From assembly GCA_002706985.1 (NCBI GenBank), contig PAKP01000061.1:1-34372 (forward strand): 34,372 nt of DNA, given 5' to 3'. This DNA is from Sneathiella sp. (GTDB lineage Bacteria; Pseudomonadota; Alphaproteobacteria; Sneathiellales; Sneathiellaceae). The notes beneath the pieces are model-generated. The model ran no database searches, was not told the DNA's origin, and worked only from the letters and a program-made list of their open reading frames with translations. This document shows, one piece after another, positions 7,376 to 16,195 of this stretch (position 1 is its first letter; the number at the start of each line of letters is the position of its first letter). The position numbers and the translations under genes are program-made.

Positions 7376-8646
7376 CAAAAACCGAAATAATCGCGCAGCC
7401 GGTAGCCGATCATCACCGGCGTCAGGAACCAGGGCTTGCCGCTGTAATAAAAGCGTCCATCAAACGGAAGGTCATCGAACGCCGTCTCCCCGTCTGTGTC
7501 CCCAAGGATCTTGAGCGCCGCCTTATGGCCGAGATAACCGGACATGGCAACGCCGGACCCGCAATATCCCATCGCGTAATAGATGCCCTCATGCGCCCCG
7601 ATTGTCGGCATGGCCGCAAAATCATAGGCGACATAGCCCGACCAGACATGGGAGACCGCCGCCCCTTCCAGCGCCGGAAAAATTCCGTCGAGGGTCTTTT
7701 TCAAAGACTGGGCCTGAACCTCGGGCGAGGCCGGAAAAACTGTCGGGCGGGCGCCCAGTAGCACACGCCGTCCATCGGGAGACGGACGATAATAGCTCAG
7801 CATGCGCCGGGTATCCGTGATCATCCGCTTTGTCGGAAACAGGCTGGAGACGAGGTTTTCCGACAGTTCCTCCGTTGCGATCATCGTGCTGCCGACCGGG
7901 ATGATCCGCTTTTGCAGGAACGGAAGCAATCCGCCGGTATAGCCGTTGGTCGCGATAAGCAAGGCCGCCCCCTGCAATTCTCCCTTCGCTGTCATGACGG
8001 AGAATCCTTCCGCTGTCCTGGAAATCGCCTCTGCCCGAAGCGGCGCGATGACCCGCGCCCCTGCGCGCACCGCCGCCTCCGCCAGACCCTTGACATATTT
8101 CGCCGGATGCAGCCCGCCGGTATGATGCTGCCGCAACCCGCCCTTGTAGCCGGAGCTGTCGACATCTTCGCCATAGCTATCCGCACCCACCATTTCTTCC
8201 GGAACGTCGAGATACCTTTGCCGGCATTCGAAATCCCGGGTCATGCGGGCAAGGTCCTTCTCCAGAATGGCCGGATAAAAACGACCGGAAAGCGTAAGGT
8301 CGCAGTCGATCCCCTCCTCGCGGATACGCGCCGCAATGAACTCGACCGACGCCAGCGCTTCCTTATAGATCGCGCAGCCCTTCTCGACACCATAGCTTCC
8401 GATCAAGCCCGTGAGGCCGGGTTTGAGCAGATTGCCAACCATGCCGCCATTGCGGCTGCTGGCGCCGAATCCCGGCATTTCCATATCCAGAATCGTCACG
8501 CTCAAATTCCGTTTCGCCAGCGTCAGTGCCGCCGACAGGCCCGTATAGCCACCGCCGATGATCAGAACATCGGACGGGCCATCCGGCAAGGCAATCTCGG
8601 TCGGTTCAGGACGCGCGGCATCCCACCAAAAGGGCTCGGTTTTCAT
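7375..8646 (-). CDS. FAD-dependent amine oxidase (PuuB/OrdL-like, DAO family)
   Basis: Flavoprotein of 423 residues from ATG 8646. It has the N-terminal FWWDAARPEP common to gamma-glutamylputrescine oxidase-like proteins, the FAD dinucleotide fold GGGYTG at residues 31-36 (VLIIGGGYTGLSAAL), and an SSRNGGMVGN stretch typical of PuuB/OrdL. C-terminal YAMGYCGSGVAMSGYLG is the second FAD-contact region. It would oxidise an amine (polyamine or amino acid conjugate) to an aldehyde, giving ammonia and peroxide. A longer frame from GTG 8751 adds 35 residues of low-complexity, non-family sequence and is less likely. It forms a two-gene unit with the MATE transporter, which could export the substrate or a toxic product. 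Exact substrate unknown. Confidence 0.88.
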   Translation of the reverse strand: MKTEPFWWDAARPEPTEIALPDGPSDVLIIGGGYTGLSAALTLAKRNLSVTILDMEMPGFGASSRNGGMVGNLLKPGLTGLIGSYGVEKGCAIYKEALASVEFIAARIREEGIDCDLTLSGRFYPAILEKDLARMTRDFECRQRYLDVPEEMVGADSYGEDVDSSGYKGGLRQHHTGGLHPAKYVKGLAEAAVRAGARVIAPLRAEAISRTAEGFSVMTAKGELQGAALLIATNGYTGGLLPFLQKRIIPVGSTMIATEELSENLVSSLFPTKRMITDTRRMLSYYRPSPDGRRVLLGARPTVFPASPEVQAQSLKKTLDGIFPALEGAAVSHVWSGYVAYDFAAMPTIGAHEGIYYAMGYCGSGVAMSGYLGHKAALKILGDTDGETAFDDLPFDGRFYYSGKPWFLTPVMIGYRLRDYFGF

Positions 8647-8784
8647 CAAAAAGATACTTTCAGCTGCTTCTCTTCCGCCGGTATTCTGAGCAGAGCCAGC
8701 GCGGGAGGGCAAGTCCAATTGACCGCGAATTGTATTTTTCTGTAAAAACACCTATTTAAAAGACAGGAAAGCAGCCAAGGGGAA

Positions 8785-9501
8785 ATGTTTAGTTTGGCGA
8801 AAGATATCGAAAATACACCAGAGAAAACCGGCAAGGATGACGTTACGGAGTTTCTTAAAAAAGTGGCCGCAACGCCCGTGCACAGGTCCGCAGGCAAGGA
8901 CGGTCGCCTGATTTTCGCCATTGACGCCACCGCCAGCCGTCAGCCGACCTGGGACCGCGCATCGCATCTGCAGCATGAAATGTTCGAGGAGGCCGCCTCT
9001 ATCGGCGGGCTCGCACTGCAGGTCGCCTTTTTTCGCGGCTTTGGTGAATTCAAGGCAACGAAATGGACCACCGACAGCCAGGCCCTGATCAAGCCGATGT
9101 CGCGTGTCTTCTGTCTAGGTGGCCATACGCAGATCGAGAAGGTCCTGAAACACGCGCTGCGCCAGACCAAGAAGGAGCGGGTCAACGCGCTGGTCTATGT
9201 AGGCGACTGCATGGAAGAAGACGCGGATCAGCTCTGCCACCTCGCCGGACAACTCGGGATGTTGCGGGTGCCGGTTTTCCTCTTTCAGGAGGGATATGAC
9301 GGTATCGCGGAAAACTGTTTCCGGCAGATTGCCAAATTATCGGGCGGCGCCTATTGCCGGTTCGATAGCGCCAGCGCCTCAACCTTGCGGAACCTGCTTC
9401 GCGCGGTGGCGGCCTATGCCGCCGGGGGACGGCGGGCACTAAGTGATCTCAGCAAAAAATCCGGCGGTGAAGCGCGGTTGCTTCTCGAACAGATCAAGTA
9501 G
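8785..9501 (+). CDS. von Willebrand factor A-like domain protein
   Basis: Cytoplasmic-looking protein of 238 residues. RLIFAIDATASRQPTW gives a metal-site motif D47-x-T49-x-S51, a variant of the VWA MIDAS DxSxS. LGGHTQIEKVL supplies a candidate MIDAS threonine and ALVYVGDCMEE the candidate aspartate on the fourth strand, in the expected order. The C-terminal third (KLSGGAYCRFDSASASTLRNLLRAV) resembles the last strand and helix of VWA folds. VWA domains mediate metal-dependent protein contacts, so a scaffold or adaptor role is likely. AAGGGGA precedes the ATG. It lies 6 bases upstream of a J-domain gene, implying that the two act together. Partner and process are unknown. Confidence 0.82.
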   Translation: MFSLAKDIENTPEKTGKDDVTEFLKKVAATPVHRSAGKDGRLIFAIDATASRQPTWDRASHLQHEMFEEAASIGGLALQVAFFRGFGEFKATKWTTDSQALIKPMSRVFCLGGHTQIEKVLKHALRQTKKERVNALVYVGDCMEEDADQLCHLAGQLGMLRVPVFLFQEGYDGIAENCFRQIAKLSGGAYCRFDSASASTLRNLLRAVAAYAAGGRRALSDLSKKSGGEARLLLEQIK

Positions 9502-9507
9502 TTTCCG

Positions 9508-10203
9508 ATGCTGGCCTATTTCATCATTGGCGTCTCGCTTCTGATCGCTCTTATCGTCGGGAGCCAGAGCCTGGCAACGGCAGACCCCAAAAAGATCCTG
9601 AAAGGACTCCGGGTCGCCAGCGTTATCTTTTTTGCGCTTCTGGCAGGCTTCTTCGCCCTGACCGGGCGATTTACCTATGCGATGCCGCTTGCTCTTGCAG
9701 CCCTATTTTTCTTGCGCAACAAGTCGCTCTTCGGAAGCAGTCGCCCGTCCGAGGGGCAGAAATCCGATGTCAAGACCGCCTGGCTTCGGGCAACGCTCAA
9801 TCACGACAGCGGCGAGATGGACGCCACCATCCTGCAAGGGCAATTCAAGGACCGGGAGCTGTCCTCCCTCACCCGCGCGGAACTCGGCGAATTTCATCAG
9901 GAAGCAATCGGGGATGAGCAGACCATCGCCATTCTGGAGAGCTTTATCAGCCGGAAGTTCGGCGAGGATTCTTCAGACGACAGTACCAGCCAGTCGCAGG
10001 GGAACCGCCGCAGCACTGCCGACAGTGGCCCCATGACCCGCAAGGAAGCGTTCGAGATACTGGAGCTTGAGAGTAACGCAACAGTTGCCGAGATCAAATC
10101 CGCGCATCGGCGGCTGATGAAAAAATTCCATCCCGATCACAATGGGTCGGACTATATGGCCGCCAAGCTGAACGAGGCAAAGGACCTGCTTTTAAAGACA
10201 TAA
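9508..10203 (+). CDS. Membrane-anchored J-domain protein (TimB/Tim14-like architecture)
   Basis: Protein of 231 residues with two N-terminal hydrophobic segments (about 2-20 and 34-68), a polar middle region, a Ser/Asp-rich linker near 155-173, and a C-terminal J-domain of about 55 residues. The J-domain opens with SRKEA-like MTRKEAFEILELESNAT and has the HPD motif at H208-P209-D210 (FHPDHNGSDY). HPD stimulates the ATPase of DnaK-type chaperones. A C-terminal J-domain behind a membrane anchor matches mitochondrial Tim14/Pam18 and the alphaproteobacterial protein called TimB. This J-domain is short at its end, like Tim14. It pairs with the VWA gene upstream. Chaperone co-function is well supported; client is unknown. 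Confidence 0.87.
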   Translation: MLAYFIIGVSLLIALIVGSQSLATADPKKILKGLRVASVIFFALLAGFFALTGRFTYAMPLALAALFFLRNKSLFGSSRPSEGQKSDVKTAWLRATLNHDSGEMDATILQGQFKDRELSSLTRAELGEFHQEAIGDEQTIAILESFISRKFGEDSSDDSTSQSQGNRRSTADSGPMTRKEAFEILELESNATVAEIKSAHRRLMKKFHPDHNGSDYMAAKLNEAKDLLLKT

Positions 10204-10287
10204 GCCGGACCGCATAAATCAATGCTTGCCTTTACGGCGGGCGAAATGCCATAAATTTCAAACCAATAAACAGCGGATCAAATATAT

Positions 10288-11169
10288 ATGCCTACAAAAG
10301 TTCGCAAAGCCGTATTCCCCGTCGGGGGCCTCGGAACGAGGTTTCTTCCGGCAACAAAGGCCATGCCGAAGGAAATGCTTCCTGTCGTTGACAAGCCTCT
10401 GATCCAGTACGCGGTGGAAGAAGCGCGCGACGCGGGGATTGAGGAGTTCATATTTGTCACCGGACGTGGAAAATCCATTATCGAGGATCATTTTGATCGT
10501 TCCTACGAGCTAGAGAGCGTACTGCAGGAGCGGCAGAAAGACAGCCTGCTTCAGGAACTGCATGCAAGCGTTCCGAAGGCCGGAACCATCGCCTATATCC
10601 GCCAGCAGGAACCGCTGGGGCTTGGTCATGCGGTCTGGTGCGCGAAAAGACTGGTGGGAGACGAGCCATTCGCCGTTATCCTTGCCGACGATCTGATTCT
10701 GGCAGATACGCCCTGCCTCGCCCAGATGACGGCGATGCGCGAGGAAAAAGGCGGCGGAAACATGCTCGCCGTTATGGAAGTTCCAAAGGAACATACCTCC
10801 CGCTACGGTATTCTGAGCCCGGGAAAGGAAACCGGAAATCTGATCGAGATTAACGGGTTGGTTGAAAAGCCGGCACCGGAAGCCGCCCCCTCCAATCTCG
10901 CGGTTATCGGTCGCTATATTCTGGAGCCGGGCATATTCGGCCTTCTCGAAAACCAGAGCCGAGGTGCAGGCAATGAAATCCAGCTGACGGATGCGCTTTC
11001 CTCCCTGCTGGGCGGCGATCCCTTTTATGGCCTGAAATTTGACGGCACCCGCTATGACTGCGGCGATAAAATCGGCTTTCTTGAAGCGAATATCGCCTTT
11101 GCCCTCAACCGCGATGACATGAAGGGCGACATGGGCGATATTGTCAAAAAAATTGCCAATAAGCTGTAG
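10288..11169 (+). CDS. galU: UTP--glucose-1-phosphate uridylyltransferase
   Basis: GalU of 293 residues, the normal length. The nucleotide-binding N-terminus reads VFPVGGLGTRFLPATKAMPKEML, followed by DKPLIQYAVEEA, with ILADDLIL as the metal/nucleotide segment and a C-terminal region ending FDGTRYDCGDKIGFLEANI. It makes UDP-glucose and pyrophosphate from UTP and glucose-1-phosphate in the cytoplasm. The next gene oxidises UDP-glucose, and the one after interconverts hexose phosphates, so the three supply sugar nucleotides for exopolysaccharide, capsule or LPS. The 84 bases upstream contain no clear promoter that I can defend. Confidence 0.97.
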   Translation: MPTKVRKAVFPVGGLGTRFLPATKAMPKEMLPVVDKPLIQYAVEEARDAGIEEFIFVTGRGKSIIEDHFDRSYELESVLQERQKDSLLQELHASVPKAGTIAYIRQQEPLGLGHAVWCAKRLVGDEPFAVILADDLILADTPCLAQMTAMREEKGGGNMLAVMEVPKEHTSRYGILSPGKETGNLIEINGLVEKPAPEAAPSNLAVIGRYILEPGIFGLLENQSRGAGNEIQLTDALSSLLGGDPFYGLKFDGTRYDCGDKIGFLEANIAFALNRDDMKGDMGDIVKKIANKL

Positions 11170-11206
11170 TATATCTTCTCACGGCTGAACGGACGGAGAT
11201 TTTGCC

Positions 11207-12514
11207 ATGCGTATTGCTGTGATTGGAACAGGCTATGTCGGGCTGGTCTCGGGCACCTGCTTTTCGGAATTCGGTCACGATGTGATCTGCATCGATACGG
11301 ATGAGGCAAAAATCGCGCGCCTGAACGAGGGCGAGGTCCCGATTTTCGAGCCCGGCTTGCAGGCCATGATCGAGAAGAACTCCCGTTCCGGCTATCTGAA
11401 ATTTGGGACCGATCTTGAGACGGCCGTATCGAACGCCGATGCCGTTTTTATCGCTGTCGGCACACCGAGTCGGCGCGGCGATGGCCAGGCCGATCTGAGC
11501 TATGTCTATGCCGCGGCGGCGGAGATTGCCGCTGCCCTGACCGGCTATACAGTCGTTGTCACCAAATCGACGGTTCCGGTTGGCACGGGACGGGAAGTTG
11601 CCCGCATCCTCCGCGAGGCGAACCCGGAGGCGGACTTCGATGTGGTCTCAAATCCTGAGTTTCTGCGCGAGGGCGCCGCGATTGAGGATTTCATGCGACC
11701 GGACCGCGTCATTGTCGGCACCGTGGAGCCCCGTGCGCAAGAGGTTATGTCCGCCATTTACCGCCCCCTCTCCCTGTTTCAGACACCGCTTGTGTTCACC
11801 AGCCTTGAGAGCGCCGAACTGACCAAATATGCGGGGAACGCCTTTCTTGCGACGAAAATCACCTTCATCAATGAAATTGCGGATCTCTGCGAGAAGGTCG
11901 GCGCGGATGTCCATGATGTCGCCCGCGGTATCGGCCTAGACCGGCGGATCGGCGCCAAATTCCTCCACCCCGGTCCGGGGTTTGGCGGCTCCTGCTTTCC
12001 CAAGGATACCCGGGCGCTGTTCGAAACGTCCATGGCCGCCGAGGCGCCGCTTCAGATTGTCGAAACCGTCATCGGAATTAACGAGAAACGCAAAAAGGCG
12101 ATGGCCACCCGCATTATCGATGCCTGCGACGGGTCCCTCACGAACAAGCGTATTGCCGTTCTCGGCCTCACGTTCAAGCCGAATACGGATGATATGCGGG
12201 AAAGCCCGAGCCTGGATATCCTGCCCGAACTGATCAGGAGGGGCGCGACGATCCGGGCTTATGATCCGGAAGGGATGAGCGAAGCACGAAAGCTGCTGGA
12301 GGAGGTCGAGTTTTGCGACAGCTCCTACGCGACGCTGGAAGAGGCGGATGCTCTCGTCCTTATTACGGAATGGAATGAATTTCGGGCGCTGGACCTCGAC
12401 CGGGTCAAATCTCTTATGAAAACGCCTGTCATCGTCGATTTACGGAATATTTATGATCCCCATGATATGACAGCCAAAGGGTTCGCCTATAGCAGTATCG
12501 GTCGGCCTCAATAG
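11207..12514 (+). CDS. ugd: UDP-glucose 6-dehydrogenase
   Basis: UDP-glucose/GDP-mannose dehydrogenase family protein of 435 residues. The NAD-binding motif GTGYVGLVSG lies at residues 7-16, VGTPSRRGDGQADLSYV is the second NAD contact, and the catalytic cysteine is C263 within GPGFGGSCFPKDTRAL. The substrate-binding C-terminal domain contains GLTFKPNTDDMRESPS. It oxidises UDP-glucose twice to UDP-glucuronate using two NAD+. Located 37 bases after galU with GGAG as ribosome site; the product of GalU is its substrate, so one operon is very likely. UDP-glucuronate feeds acidic polysaccharide or nucleotide-sugar derivatives; the polymer itself is not encoded here. Confidence 0.97.
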   Translation: MRIAVIGTGYVGLVSGTCFSEFGHDVICIDTDEAKIARLNEGEVPIFEPGLQAMIEKNSRSGYLKFGTDLETAVSNADAVFIAVGTPSRRGDGQADLSYVYAAAAEIAAALTGYTVVVTKSTVPVGTGREVARILREANPEADFDVVSNPEFLREGAAIEDFMRPDRVIVGTVEPRAQEVMSAIYRPLSLFQTPLVFTSLESAELTKYAGNAFLATKITFINEIADLCEKVGADVHDVARGIGLDRRIGAKFLHPGPGFGGSCFPKDTRALFETSMAAEAPLQIVETVIGINEKRKKAMATRIIDACDGSLTNKRIAVLGLTFKPNTDDMRESPSLDILPELIRRGATIRAYDPEGMSEARKLLEEVEFCDSSYATLEEADALVLITEWNEFRALDLDRVKSLMKTPVIVDLRNIYDPHDMTAKGFAYSSIGRPQ

Positions 12515-12547
12515 GCCGTGCCATCGACCTCTGGAAAGCAAAATACA

Positions 12548-13927
12548 ATGACCAAGCATGAGTTTAACCCGACAATCCTGCGCGAGTATGATATCCGCGG
12601 TATTATCGACGAAACCCTCTTCGAGGCGGACGCCGAAGCCATCGGGCGCAGTCTGGGCACTCTGCTGAAACGGGATGGACACCAAAATGCTGCCGTCGGC
12701 TATGACGGACGGACAACCTCCCCGAAACTGAAGGCCGCGCTCATCAAGGGCCTGACCTCCACCGGGATAGACGTATTTGATATCGGCATGGGCCCGACAC
12801 CGATGCTTTACTATGCGACCTATGCCCTGAACGCCGGTGGCGGGATCATGATTACCGGATCCCACAATCCCCCGAGCCATAACGGCTTCAAGATGATGCT
12901 GGGCGGAAAATCATTCTACGGAAAGCAGATTCAGGACCTCGGCGCACTGAGCGCGACCGGGCCGTTCGCGGAAGGCTCCGGCAAGGTCATCGACAAGCCG
13001 ATTATGGAGGAGTATGTCGCCCGCCTCCTGCGGGATTTTGTTCCGGGACATGAGCTCTCTGTGGTCTGGGACTGCGGTAACGGCGTGACCGGTGAGGTGT
13101 TGCGGAAGATTGTCGCCAAGCTGCCCGGACGCCACATGCTGCTCTATGAGGAAATCGACGGCAGTTTCCCTAATCATCACCCGGACCCTACGGTTGCCGA
13201 AAATCTGGAAGATTTGATCCGGGCGGTGAAGGGTGTAAATGCCGACGTCGGAATCGCTTTCGATGGCGATGGCGATCGGATCGGCGTTGTCGACGGGCTC
13301 GGGCGGATACTCTGGGGCGATCAGCTGCTCGCAATTCTGGCACGAGAAGTTCTCGCCAATCACCCCGGAGCGCCGATAATTGCCGATGTAAAGGCAAGTC
13401 AGGTCCTGTTCGATGCGGTGGCAAATCTCGGTGGTGAGCCGATTATGTGGCGCACGGGCCATTCCCTGATCAAATCGAAGATGCAGGAAGTCAACGCCCC
13501 GCTGGCCGGCGAAATGAGCGGCCATGTCTTTTATAACGATCATTACTACGGCTATGACGATGCGCCCTATGTCGCCCTGCGCCTGCTCAACATTCTTGGC
13601 GCCAGTGCCCAGAAGCTGGAACAGATGCGCGACGAACTGCCGGAAATGATCAATACGCCGGAGCTGCGTTTTCCTTGCCCGGATGATGAGAAATTTGACG
13701 CCGTCACACGCATTCAGGAGGCTTTGGCGGCGGCCGGTGCCAACTACTCCGACATCGACGGGGTGCGCGTCAATACGGACGACGGCTGGTGGCTTCTTCG
13801 TGCCTCCAACACCCAGGCTGTGCTGGTCGCCCGCTGCGAAGCAAAGGATGAGGCGGGCCTAAGCCGCCTCAAATCCCAGCTTCAGCAGGCCCTGCTGGAT
13901 GCGAAGGTCGACGCACCGACCTTCTAG
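12548..13927 (+). CDS. Phosphomannomutase/phosphoglucomutase (AlgC/ManB-like)
   Basis: Alpha-D-phosphohexomutase of 459 residues with the four-domain layout. The N-terminal FNPTILREYDIRGI is followed by the phosphoserine loop TGSHNPPSHNG (active S105), the metal-binding loop DGDGDR (239-244), the sugar-binding GEMSGHVFY, and the phosphate-binding RASNTQAVLVARCEA. It interconverts hexose 1- and 6-phosphates, giving mannose-1-phosphate for GDP-mannose or glucose-1-phosphate for GalU, which explains its place 33 bases after ugd. An upstream GTG at 12518 adds ten residues unlike the family, so ATG 12548 is preferred. Preference for glucose or mannose cannot be fixed from sequence. Confidence 0.94.
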   Translation: MTKHEFNPTILREYDIRGIIDETLFEADAEAIGRSLGTLLKRDGHQNAAVGYDGRTTSPKLKAALIKGLTSTGIDVFDIGMGPTPMLYYATYALNAGGGIMITGSHNPPSHNGFKMMLGGKSFYGKQIQDLGALSATGPFAEGSGKVIDKPIMEEYVARLLRDFVPGHELSVVWDCGNGVTGEVLRKIVAKLPGRHMLLYEEIDGSFPNHHPDPTVAENLEDLIRAVKGVNADVGIAFDGDGDRIGVVDGLGRILWGDQLLAILAREVLANHPGAPIIADVKASQVLFDAVANLGGEPIMWRTGHSLIKSKMQEVNAPLAGEMSGHVFYNDHYYGYDDAPYVALRLLNILGASAQKLEQMRDELPEMINTPELRFPCPDDEKFDAVTRIQEALAAAGANYSDIDGVRVNTDDGWWLLRASNTQAVLVARCEAKDEAGLSRLKSQLQQALLDAKVDAPTF

Positions 13928-13945
13928 CACCATATCCGCTGGCAG

Positions 13946-14317
13946 TTATGCCGGGGCGTAGAACGCCAGCTTATGTCCTTCGAGATCGCGGCAATAGGCG
14001 AACACGGACTGCCCCGTGCCCCGAGGGCCGAGCAGGCCTTCGTCCTTGCAGCCCATCGACAATGCCTTGGCGTGCATTTTCCCGACCATCTCCGCATTTT
14101 CCAGAAGAATAGCCACCATGGTGCCGTTGCCGATCGTCGCCTCTTTCTGATCATAGGGCTTGATAACCGCCAGCATGGGCTGACCGCGCGCAACGCTCCA
14201 CATCCGCAGGCGGTCGTTCGACAGAACGCGCTTCGCCCCTATCTCTGCGAGCAGCTCATCGTAAAATTCTGTTGCTTTATCAATATCATTGGTTCCGAGA
14301 GTCACATAGCCGATCAT
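13946..14317 (-). CDS. VOC (glyoxalase/bleomycin-resistance-like) family protein
   Basis: Single-domain protein of 123 residues with the paired beta-alpha-beta-beta-beta units of the vicinal oxygen chelate fold. MIGYVTLGTNDIDKATEFYDELL opens it and FAYCRDLEGHKLAFYAPA closes it, giving the usual D-x-E/EGHKL metal-edge region. Members range from glyoxalases to dioxygenases, so no reaction can be named. Two ATGs are possible, 14323 and 14317; the ribosome site AAGAGG is only two bases before the first and eight before the second, so 14317 is chosen. It converges on the mutase gene with an 18-base gap. Confidence 0.85.
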   Translation of the reverse strand: MIGYVTLGTNDIDKATEFYDELLAEIGAKRVLSNDRLRMWSVARGQPMLAVIKPYDQKEATIGNGTMVAILLENAEMVGKMHAKALSMGCKDEGLLGPRGTGQSVFAYCRDLEGHKLAFYAPA

Positions 14318-14446
14318 TTGCATTTCCTCTTCTCTTGCCGTTCTTCATCGCGGCGTTTGCGTTATGGCGAGAAGAGTTATCGCATCGAAGTCGGACCCCG
14401 GTCGAGTGATTTTTTATGTAACGGAAAAATTGCCCGCGGGGTCAGC

Positions 14447-14481
14447 ACAAAAAAGAGCCGGATCAACCGACCCAGCTCTTT
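14447..14481 (-). terminator. Rho-independent terminator of the small secreted-protein gene
   Basis: Read on the - strand, AAAGAGCTGG (14481-14472) pairs with CCGGCTCTTT (14461-14452), a 10-bp stem with one G-U pair and a 10-base loop. A run of six T follows (14454-14449). It lies about 65 bases past the stop of the gene ending at 14547, in the same orientation, and is the clearest intrinsic terminator in the window. Confidence 0.82.
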
Positions 14482-14546
14482 CCAACCTTATACATCATAA
14501 AACTAATCCATACGCAACATGACGCTAAAACGCATGTATAGGTGGG

Positions 14547-14915
14547 TTAGCTTACCTTGCCTTTCTTGGGCTGCTTCACACCGATCCATGATTCGCCCGA
14601 TGCCATAACGCAGGTTGCGCCGTTTGGCTGGGTGAGAACGATGGTCCAGGTTACGCCGTCCGGGCTTGAAAACACTTCAAGCATGCTGCCGTTTGCAGCA
14701 AGTCCCGCAGCGACGGGCGCTTCCTCGAATTTGCCGCTCAAATGCTTGAGTAATGCCGTTCGCTCAAAACATACGCTTTGGGCGGATGCGTCTGTCACTT
14801 GGAATGAAACCACCGTGGCTGCGATAAAGAGCACTGCAAGTCCAAAAGAAATGACAGAGCGCATGCCGACAAAACGGGCGACTGAGTGCCTGGTATGGTC
14901 GAAAATGCTTAACAT
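14547..14915 (-). CDS. Small secreted hypothetical protein
   Basis: Protein of 122 residues that I cannot assign to a named family. After a 20-residue polar, basic lead comes a hydrophobic segment SVISFGLAVLFIAATVVSF and a probable signal-peptidase site near ASA-QS (about residue 45), giving a mature product of some 77 residues. The mature part has two cysteines (SVCFERT and GATCVMASGESW), which could form one disulfide in the periplasm. The GATCV-ASGESW ending looks like a conserved element. The ATG has an excellent ribosome site (AAGGAGG, five bases ahead) and the gene has its own intrinsic terminator downstream, so it is probably well expressed as a single transcript. An internal ATG at 14864 would give a shorter signal peptide. 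Confidence 0.75.
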   Translation of the reverse strand: MLSIFDHTRHSVARFVGMRSVISFGLAVLFIAATVVSFQVTDASAQSVCFERTALLKHLSGKFEEAPVAAGLAANGSMLEVFSSPDGVTWTIVLTQPNGATCVMASGESWIGVKQPKKGKVS

Positions 14916-15136
14916 ACGCTCCTCCTTTTCTGCGAGAACGCCCCGTCATGAACCCGGCGGGTAAATAAGGAGACCTATCGCTATGATGAAAAGCGTAAAC
15001 AGCAAAGGTTAATTTTCGATTAGGCTTCCAGAAGAAAGGGCTGAATTGCGGGGCTGCGCCAAAGGTCATACGACAGCGACAGGAAAAAAATTTACTATTC
15101 CAGCCACTTACGCCGATCCAAAAGGCTAGGATTTTT

Positions 15137-16189
15137 TTAAAAAATTTCGCTGAAAAATTGCCAGCCGATGCCCGTGACCATAGATCCCGAGATGCCGAGA
15201 GCGAGATAAAGGGCGAAAACCGGCTTCTTGACCAGCCCGTAAACCGCGATGGCCGCCGGAATGGAGGAGATACCTCCGGCGGTCATGAAGGCCATGGCCG
15301 CGCCCTGCGACATGCCAAGGTCGATCAGGCCGCCGACCAGCGGAATCGCCGCATAGCCGTTGAGATAGCTCGGGATACCGATCAGCACCGCAAGCGGGAT
15401 GGCAAGAAGATTATCCTGCCCGACCAGCCCCTCGATAAAGCTGTTGGGGATATAAATGACCATCAAGCTCTCGATCAGGAACGCAAGTAGCAGCCAGCGG
15501 CCTATCAGCCAGCCATTAGAAGCGGCAGCGGACCGGAACTGGCCGAGCCGCGCGGGCTCGCGCCAGAATTTCCATTGCACATCGACCGGACCGGTGAGCG
15601 ATATCTTCTTGCGGCAACCGCTCAACTCCCCCTTCAACGGATCGAGAACCCAACCACGCTGCTGCAACAGATAGACGGAAAAGCCGGCAAACAGGCCAAG
15701 GAGCATGGCGATGGCGGCTTTACCGCTGGCAAATCCAAAGCCAATGCCCACCGAAGTCAGAACGAAAATTTCCGGGTCCATGATCGGCGAAGCAATCCAG
15801 AAGGCCATCACCGGCGCGAGCGGCACGCCCGCCGCCAGCAACGAGGCAACAAGCGGAATCACGCCGCAGGAGCAAAACGGCGAGAGCGCCCCGACAAGAG
15901 ACGCCGCGACAATTGCGGAAACGGGAGAGCCGGAAAAGGCCCGCGCAATCAGGTTATCGGCCCCTGTCGCGGAGAAATAGGCGGCAAGGCCAATGGCCAG
16001 CAGAAAAAATGGCGCCATGCCGAGCACCGCGTCGCCGAAGAAGAGGAGACTGACCGGCAGGTTCGCCGGATCGACAAGCGCCAGCAGCAGGATAATCGCG
16101 AGGCAGGCGAGGATAACCCGGTCGCTCAGCAGCGCCCAGAGGCGGGAACGGGTCGATGTCAGACTATGTAGAGCTTCGTTCAGAGACAT
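15137..16189 (-). CDS. ArsP-like permease (PF03773/DUF318 family)
   Basis: Integral membrane protein of 350 residues with about eight to ten hydrophobic segments and a soluble loop near residues 180-210. The family hallmark SPFCSCGVIP (103-112, cysteines C106 and C108) is present, followed by MAFWIASPIMDPEIFVLT. Characterised relatives export trivalent organoarsenicals (ArsP) or are linked to Cu/Zn efflux. The gene lies 103 bases downstream of an ArsR-type regulator on the same strand, with two operator-like sites between them, so metal(loid)-induced expression is likely. The ligand could be arsenic, antimony or another soft metal; sequence alone does not decide. Confidence 0.87.
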   Translation of the reverse strand: MSLNEALHSLTSTRSRLWALLSDRVILACLAIILLLALVDPANLPVSLLFFGDAVLGMAPFFLLAIGLAAYFSATGADNLIARAFSGSPVSAIVAASLVGALSPFCSCGVIPLVASLLAAGVPLAPVMAFWIASPIMDPEIFVLTSVGIGFGFASGKAAIAMLLGLFAGFSVYLLQQRGWVLDPLKGELSGCRKKISLTGPVDVQWKFWREPARLGQFRSAAASNGWLIGRWLLLAFLIESLMVIYIPNSFIEGLVGQDNLLAIPLAVLIGIPSYLNGYAAIPLVGGLIDLGMSQGAAMAFMTAGGISSIPAAIAVYGLVKKPVFALYLALGISGSMVTGIGWQFFSEIF

Positions 16190-16195
16190 ATCTAT

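Noticed and set aside
7912..8745. 277-codon + strand frame opposite the PuuB-like oxidase
   Set aside because: No recognisable motif; the - strand frame has the FAD fold and family signatures.
14983..15012. Nine-codon + strand mini-ORF with AAGGAG upstream
   Set aside because: Spacing is 10 bases, there is no + strand gene downstream for it to lead, and nothing suggests a leader peptide.
15085..15136. T-run (15087-15094 on the - strand) after the ArsP-like permease, considered as a terminator
   Set aside because: The only stem upstream of it is six pairs with a wobble and a large loop, ending about eight bases before the T-run; too weak to call.
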